A program made the translations under genes and the position numbers. A stretch of DNA of 8,531 bases from an uncultured Selenomonadaceae bacterium (GTDB lineage: Bacteria; Bacillota; Negativicutes; Selenomonadales; Selenomonadaceae). The notes under the pieces are model-generated. The model was not told where the DNA came from and ran no database searches. It saw nothing but the letters and a program-made list of their open reading frames with translations. Every line of letters begins with the position of its first letter. The stretch's first letter is position 1. The DNA lies in contig CAJOPK010000083.1 of assembly GCA_905236255.1 (NCBI GenBank), positions 1-8,531 on the forward strand. The letters run 5' to 3'. Below, piece after piece: positions 6,334 to 8,531 of this stretch.

Positions 6334-6362
6334 TTGCAATTTGATTATTTATTTAATATAAT
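6334..6362 (+). promoter_or_regulatory. Probable promoter for the leader and substrate-binding protein
   Basis: TTGCAA (6334-6339) and a perfect TATAAT (6357-6362) are 17 nt apart, so transcription should begin near 6369. The -35 overlaps a second copy of ATTGCAAT. From here the 5' UTR to the GTG at 6729 would be about 360 nt, unusually long. Confidence 0.65.
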
Positions 6363-6445
6363 CAAAAAGGTGTTTGTACCGTTTAACACATAAACGACAG
6401 ACCACGGTGTGGATTCGGCTTCAATTTATTTGATTTCCGTCGTCA

Positions 6446-6613
6446 GTGAATCAAAATTTATGGCTTGATTACGTCAGGCAAGACACTGATGACACTATGG
6501 ATGCCGGCAGTATGAAATTCAGGTACAAACAGGCAATCAAAAAAGTATTCCCGATACTCTTGGGACGACGGGATAGAGGGCGGGTGTTGCGCCCTTTGTT
6601 GTGGCGAGTCTGA
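6446..6613 (+). other. Possible short leader reading frame (55 codons from GTG, 38 from ATG 6497)
   Basis: A frame runs from GTG 6446 or ATG 6497 to TGA 6611-6613, inside the structured leader. Its last 22 codons contain nine Leu/Ile/Val (for example PILLG, RVLRPLLWRV), many Arg, and one Trp. Such a bias would suit a translation-coupled attenuator for a branched-chain amino acid binding protein. No convincing ribosome binding site precedes either start, and no family is recognised. It may equally be a chance frame in an RNA element. Confidence 0.25.
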
Positions 6614-6712
6614 CGAAAAAGGACGAACCGGAGCATAAAGAAAAATAATAAATTCGTTGATGAATTTTAATGTTTTTATCGTTTTTCGCAGCATACTTAT
6701 ACAAAATTTTTT

Positions 6713-6720
6713 AAGGAGAT
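6713..6720 (+). promoter_or_regulatory. Ribosome binding site that fixes the GTG start of the binding protein
   Basis: AAGGAGAT lies 8 nt before the GTG at 6729. The frame is open upstream to TTG 6657 and ATG 6660, but those starts have no ribosome binding site and would put a non-signal extension before the lipoprotein signal peptide. Confidence 0.85.
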
Positions 6721-6728
6721 GTTTAACG

Positions 6729-7907
6729 GTGTTTTTTGGAAAGAAATTTAAACTGATGTCGGTTTTGACCGGCGGATTGTTGGCTTGTTCAATGTTTGCC
6801 GGTTGCGGCGGTGACGGTGCCGGCGGCGGCAATGCCGACGAAATCGTTGTCGGATCAAATTTTGAGTTGACCGGCAACCACGCTCAATACGGCACAAACG
6901 CAAACAACGGTTTGAAACTTGCCATTAAGGAAATTAACGATGCCGGCGGCGTGAACGGCAAGAAAATCAAATTGGTTGAGGCGGACAGCAAATCCGAAAC
7001 TGCCGAATCGGTCAACGCGGCGACCAAACTTATTTCAGATGACAAAGTCGTTGCGATCGTCGGGCCGGCTGTTACCGCAAATGTTATCGCCGAATCTCAG
7101 GTTGCCACCGACAACAACATTCCCATTATCGGGCCCTGCGCGACCAATCCGGACGTTACGGTTGAAGGCGGCAATTTGAAAAAATTTGTATTCCGCAGTT
7201 GCTTTATCGACCCGCAACAGAGTGAAGTTATGGCGCAATTCGCCGCAAAAGATTTGAACGCGAAAACCGCGGTACTTTATCTTGATTCCAGCTCCGATTA
7301 TTCAAAGAGCTTGGGCAAAATCTTCAAAGAAAAATTTGAAGAAGACGGCGGCAAAGTCGTAATGGAAGAGGCTTTCCTTGCAAAAGATCAGGATTTTAAA
7401 GCCGCTCTTACCAAAATTAAAAACGCAAACGCCGATGTAATTTTTGTTCCGGCTTATTATGAAGAAGTCGGCAAAATCGTCAAACAGGCTCGCGAACTCG
7501 GAATCAATTCCACAATTCTCGGAACCGACGGCTGGGACGACACAAAAGTTGTTGACATTGCCGGCAAAGATGCTTTGAACAATACTTTCTTCTGCACTCA
7601 CTATTTTGAAGGCGATGAAGAAGTTCAAGATTTTATCAACGCTTACAAAAAAGAATACAACACCGCTCCGAACGTCTTTGCGGCTCTCGGCTATGATGCC
7701 GGCAAAATGTTGGTCGATGCAATTCAGCGCGGCGGCGACGATCCCCAAAAAATCCGCGATGCAATCGAAAGCATTAAAGATTTGAAAGTCGGTACCGGCG
7801 TTATCACAATGGATGCGATGACTCACAACCCGATTAAGGGCATTGTCGTTCTTGCAACTCAAGACGGCGAGCGTTCACTCCGCACAAAAATTGCTCCGGA
7901 AAAATAA
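6729..7907 (+). CDS. LivJ-type ABC transporter substrate-binding lipoprotein (branched-chain amino acid/amide family)
   Basis: From the GTG at 6729 the product has 392 residues. It begins with a short basic, hydrophobic lipoprotein signal (KKFK, then about 9-24) and a lipobox, most likely FAGC with Cys26 followed by a Gly-rich linker; LLAC with Cys20 is an alternative. The mature part is a periplasmic-binding-protein type I fold (Peripla_BP_6): EIVVGSNFELTGNHAQYG (38-55), NNGLKLAIKEINDAGGVNGKKI (59-80), VVAIVGPAVTANVIAESQVA (107-126) and GTDGWDD (265-271). Such proteins capture Leu/Ile/Val, other amino acids, amides or aromatic acids for a Liv/Urt-type importer. No permease or ATPase gene (livHMGF) is visible here, so the partner must lie elsewhere, or beyond the next two genes. 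Substrate specificity cannot be read from sequence alone. It has a long structured leader, and the next gene starts 3 nt after its stop. Confidence 0.93.
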   Translation: MFFGKKFKLMSVLTGGLLACSMFAGCGGDGAGGGNADEIVVGSNFELTGNHAQYGTNANNGLKLAIKEINDAGGVNGKKIKLVEADSKSETAESVNAATKLISDDKVVAIVGPAVTANVIAESQVATDNNIPIIGPCATNPDVTVEGGNLKKFVFRSCFIDPQQSEVMAQFAAKDLNAKTAVLYLDSSSDYSKSLGKIFKEKFEEDGGKVVMEEAFLAKDQDFKAALTKIKNANADVIFVPAYYEEVGKIVKQARELGINSTILGTDGWDDTKVVDIAGKDALNNTFFCTHYFEGDEEVQDFINAYKKEYNTAPNVFAALGYDAGKMLVDAIQRGGDDPQKIRDAIESIKDLKVGTGVITMDAMTHNPIKGIVVLATQDGERSLRTKIAPEK

Positions 7908-7910
7908 AAA

Positions 7911-8435
7911 ATGACCGACATTGAGTACGGTGACGTAATTTTCGTCGAAAGGGATTTGGGATACAGGCATTTCGGAGTTTATTCCGGAAACAAAAAAGTG
8001 ATTCACTATGTCAAGGATAGCTCCGAAAGTCCCTTCGACGGGATAATTGACGAAACGTCTTTGTCGAGATTTTTGGACGGCGACCGAAATTGTTACGTTT
8101 GCAATTTTGACAAAAACGGTCGCCGCGTTTCCGAAAATCGTGCAATCGTCCCTTCAAGCGTTGTTCCCGGAAATTTTTCGGTTTTCGATATGTTTAAAAT
8201 CGCAAAGGGAATTTATGATTTGATTGTGTCGGAAGAAGGAAAATTGTATTCTCCGGAAGAAACTGTCGAACGCGCAAGATCAAAAATCGGTTGCGGCGGT
8301 TACGATCCGGTTTTCAACAACTGCGAACATTTTGCGATTTGGTGCAAAACCGGGATTGAAAAATCCGAACAAATCGAGGAAGTCATTGCCGTTTTGGTTG
8401 ATTCCGGACGAAAATTGTTTGTGTCTTCCCGGTAA
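7911..8435 (+). CDS. LRAT-domain protein (NlpC/P60-superfamily, putative thiol acyltransferase/hydrolase)
   Basis: The 174-residue protein has the two LRAT signatures. The His strand is YRHFGVYSGNKKVIHY (18-33), with His20 as likely catalytic base and His32 as candidate third residue. The Cys box is FNNCEHFAIWCKTG (135-148), with Cys138 as nucleophile. The domain starts with GDVIFVERD, as is typical. LRAT-like proteins (circularly permuted papain fold) move or cleave acyl groups through a Cys-His pair; mammalian members act on retinol or phospholipids, while most bacterial members are uncharacterised. There is no signal peptide; a segment around 90-107 (FSVFDMFKIAKGIYDLIV) is amphipathic or hydrophobic and might touch membranes. 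The ATG lies 3 nt after the binding-protein stop, with only a weak GGAAA site inside that gene's end, which suggests translational coupling. Substrate and pathway are unknown. Confidence 0.82.
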   Translation: MTDIEYGDVIFVERDLGYRHFGVYSGNKKVIHYVKDSSESPFDGIIDETSLSRFLDGDRNCYVCNFDKNGRRVSENRAIVPSSVVPGNFSVFDMFKIAKGIYDLIVSEEGKLYSPEETVERARSKIGCGGYDPVFNNCEHFAIWCKTGIEKSEQIEEVIAVLVDSGRKLFVSSR

Positions 8436-8457
8436 AAATTTAAGGGAGGCGGTTTAA

Positions 8458-8531
8458 ATGACTGACGAACAACGCGACGAAAAAATTTCGGATTTGCAAC
8501 AACACGCAATGGTCACGGACGCGAAATTTGA
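8458..8531 (+). CDS. Start of an unidentified gene, cut by the window end
   Basis: An ATG at 8458 follows a strong ribosome binding site (GGGAGG, 8444-8449; 8-nt spacer) and the frame stays open to the end of the window. Twenty-four residues are visible, starting MTDEQRDEKISDLQQ. They are charged and polar, likely helical or coiled-coil, with no signal peptide. The gene lies 22 nt after the LRAT-domain gene and is probably in the same transcript. It begins MTD like the LRAT protein, but two residues after Met are no evidence of homology. No function can be assigned. Confidence 0.7.
   Translation, partial: MTDEQRDEKISDLQQHAMVTDAKF

Larger units (their letters stand above)
6369..6728 (+). promoter_or_regulatory. 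Long structured 5' leader with alternative stems; candidate cis-regulatory RNA
   Basis: This stretch without a clear gene separates the rightward promoter from the binding-protein start. Small hairpins come first (GTGTT 6370-6374 with AACAC 6385-6389; CCAC 6402-6405 with GTGG 6409-6412). Then AATCAA (6449-6454) can pair with TTGATT either at 6430-6435 or at 6465-6470. In the second fold, GTCGTCAGTG (6439-6448) also pairs with CACTGATGAC (6484-6493), with one G-U. That last arm has a further competitor, CGTCAG at 6472-6477. Downstream are AGTAT/ATACT (6544-6548, 6554-6558) and an 8-bp stem AGAGGGCG/CGCCCTTT (6575-6582, 6590-6597) followed by an imperfect T-run. The middle part is more GC-rich than its surroundings. 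The T-box, SAM, TPP, cobalamin, glycine and c-di-GMP riboswitch signatures I know were not seen. A short open frame lies inside (6446-6613). This could be an attenuator, an unknown riboswitch or an independent small RNA. Confidence 0.45.

Noticed and set aside
6369..6728. T-box, cobalamin, SAM, TPP, glycine or c-di-GMP riboswitch
   Set aside because: Their conserved boxes were looked for by eye and not found; only generic structure remains.
6458..6877. 139-codon frame on the minus strand over the leader and the start of the binding protein
   Set aside because: It overlaps the lipoprotein signal and the ribosome binding site of a clear gene, its Pro-rich start is the complement of the Gly-rich linker, and no family is recognised.
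7302..7862. 186-codon frame on the minus strand inside the binding-protein gene
   Set aside because: It is a shadow of the Peripla_BP_6 coding sequence, with Phe/Ile/Val-rich content and no start signal.
1..8531. CRISPR array, insertion sequence, tRNA, toxin-antitoxin or phage defence system
   Set aside because: No regularly spaced repeats, transposase motifs, cloverleaf-like sequences or small gene pairs of those families were seen.

Overview
The window looks like chromosome from a low-to-mid GC Firmicute. I favour a diderm Negativicutes (Selenomonas/Veillonella-like) host, but this is inference. The support is strong AGGAGG-type ribosome binding sites, frequent GTG starts, an LivJ-type lipoprotein, and an SbmA/YddA-type ABC exporter-fold transporter of a kind usually found in diderms. 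No tRNA, rRNA, IS element, CRISPR array or phage gene is visible.

Layout, left to right. (1) Positions 1-1915, plus strand: the 3' part of a bifunctional (p)ppGpp synthetase/hydrolase gene (relA/spoT family), a GC-rich hairpin, then a Fur-family metalloregulator. (2) Positions 1961-3058, plus strand: a self-contained transcription unit with a sigma70-like promoter that sits inside a 19-bp dyad, a 5'-UTR hairpin, a 218-aa secreted protein built from an internal duplication, a 65-aa secreted peptide with a Pro/Arg/His tail, and a 12-bp-stem terminator. (3) Positions 3092-6258, minus strand: an SbmA/YddA-like ABC transporter followed by glyA (serine hydroxymethyltransferase), each with its own likely promoter. 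(4) Positions 6208-6728: a long divergent intergenic region with two back-to-back promoters, repeated ATTGCAAT sites, a tandem 9-bp repeat and a roughly 360-nt leader that can form mutually exclusive stems. (5) Positions 6729-8531, plus strand: an LivJ-type branched-chain amino acid/amide binding lipoprotein, an LRAT-domain (NlpC/P60-superfamily) protein only 3 nt downstream, and the start of another gene.

The housekeeping parts (stringent response, Fur-type regulator, glyA) are ordinary. Three parts deserve attention: the small secreted-protein unit at 2081-2971, the structured leader before the binding protein at 6369-6728, and the coupling of a binding lipoprotein to an LRAT-domain protein and a further unknown gene. 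For three genes the longest open frame overstates the protein. Ribosome binding sites point to internal starts for glyA (ATG at 4333), the ABC transporter (GTG at 6147) and the binding protein (GTG at 6729).
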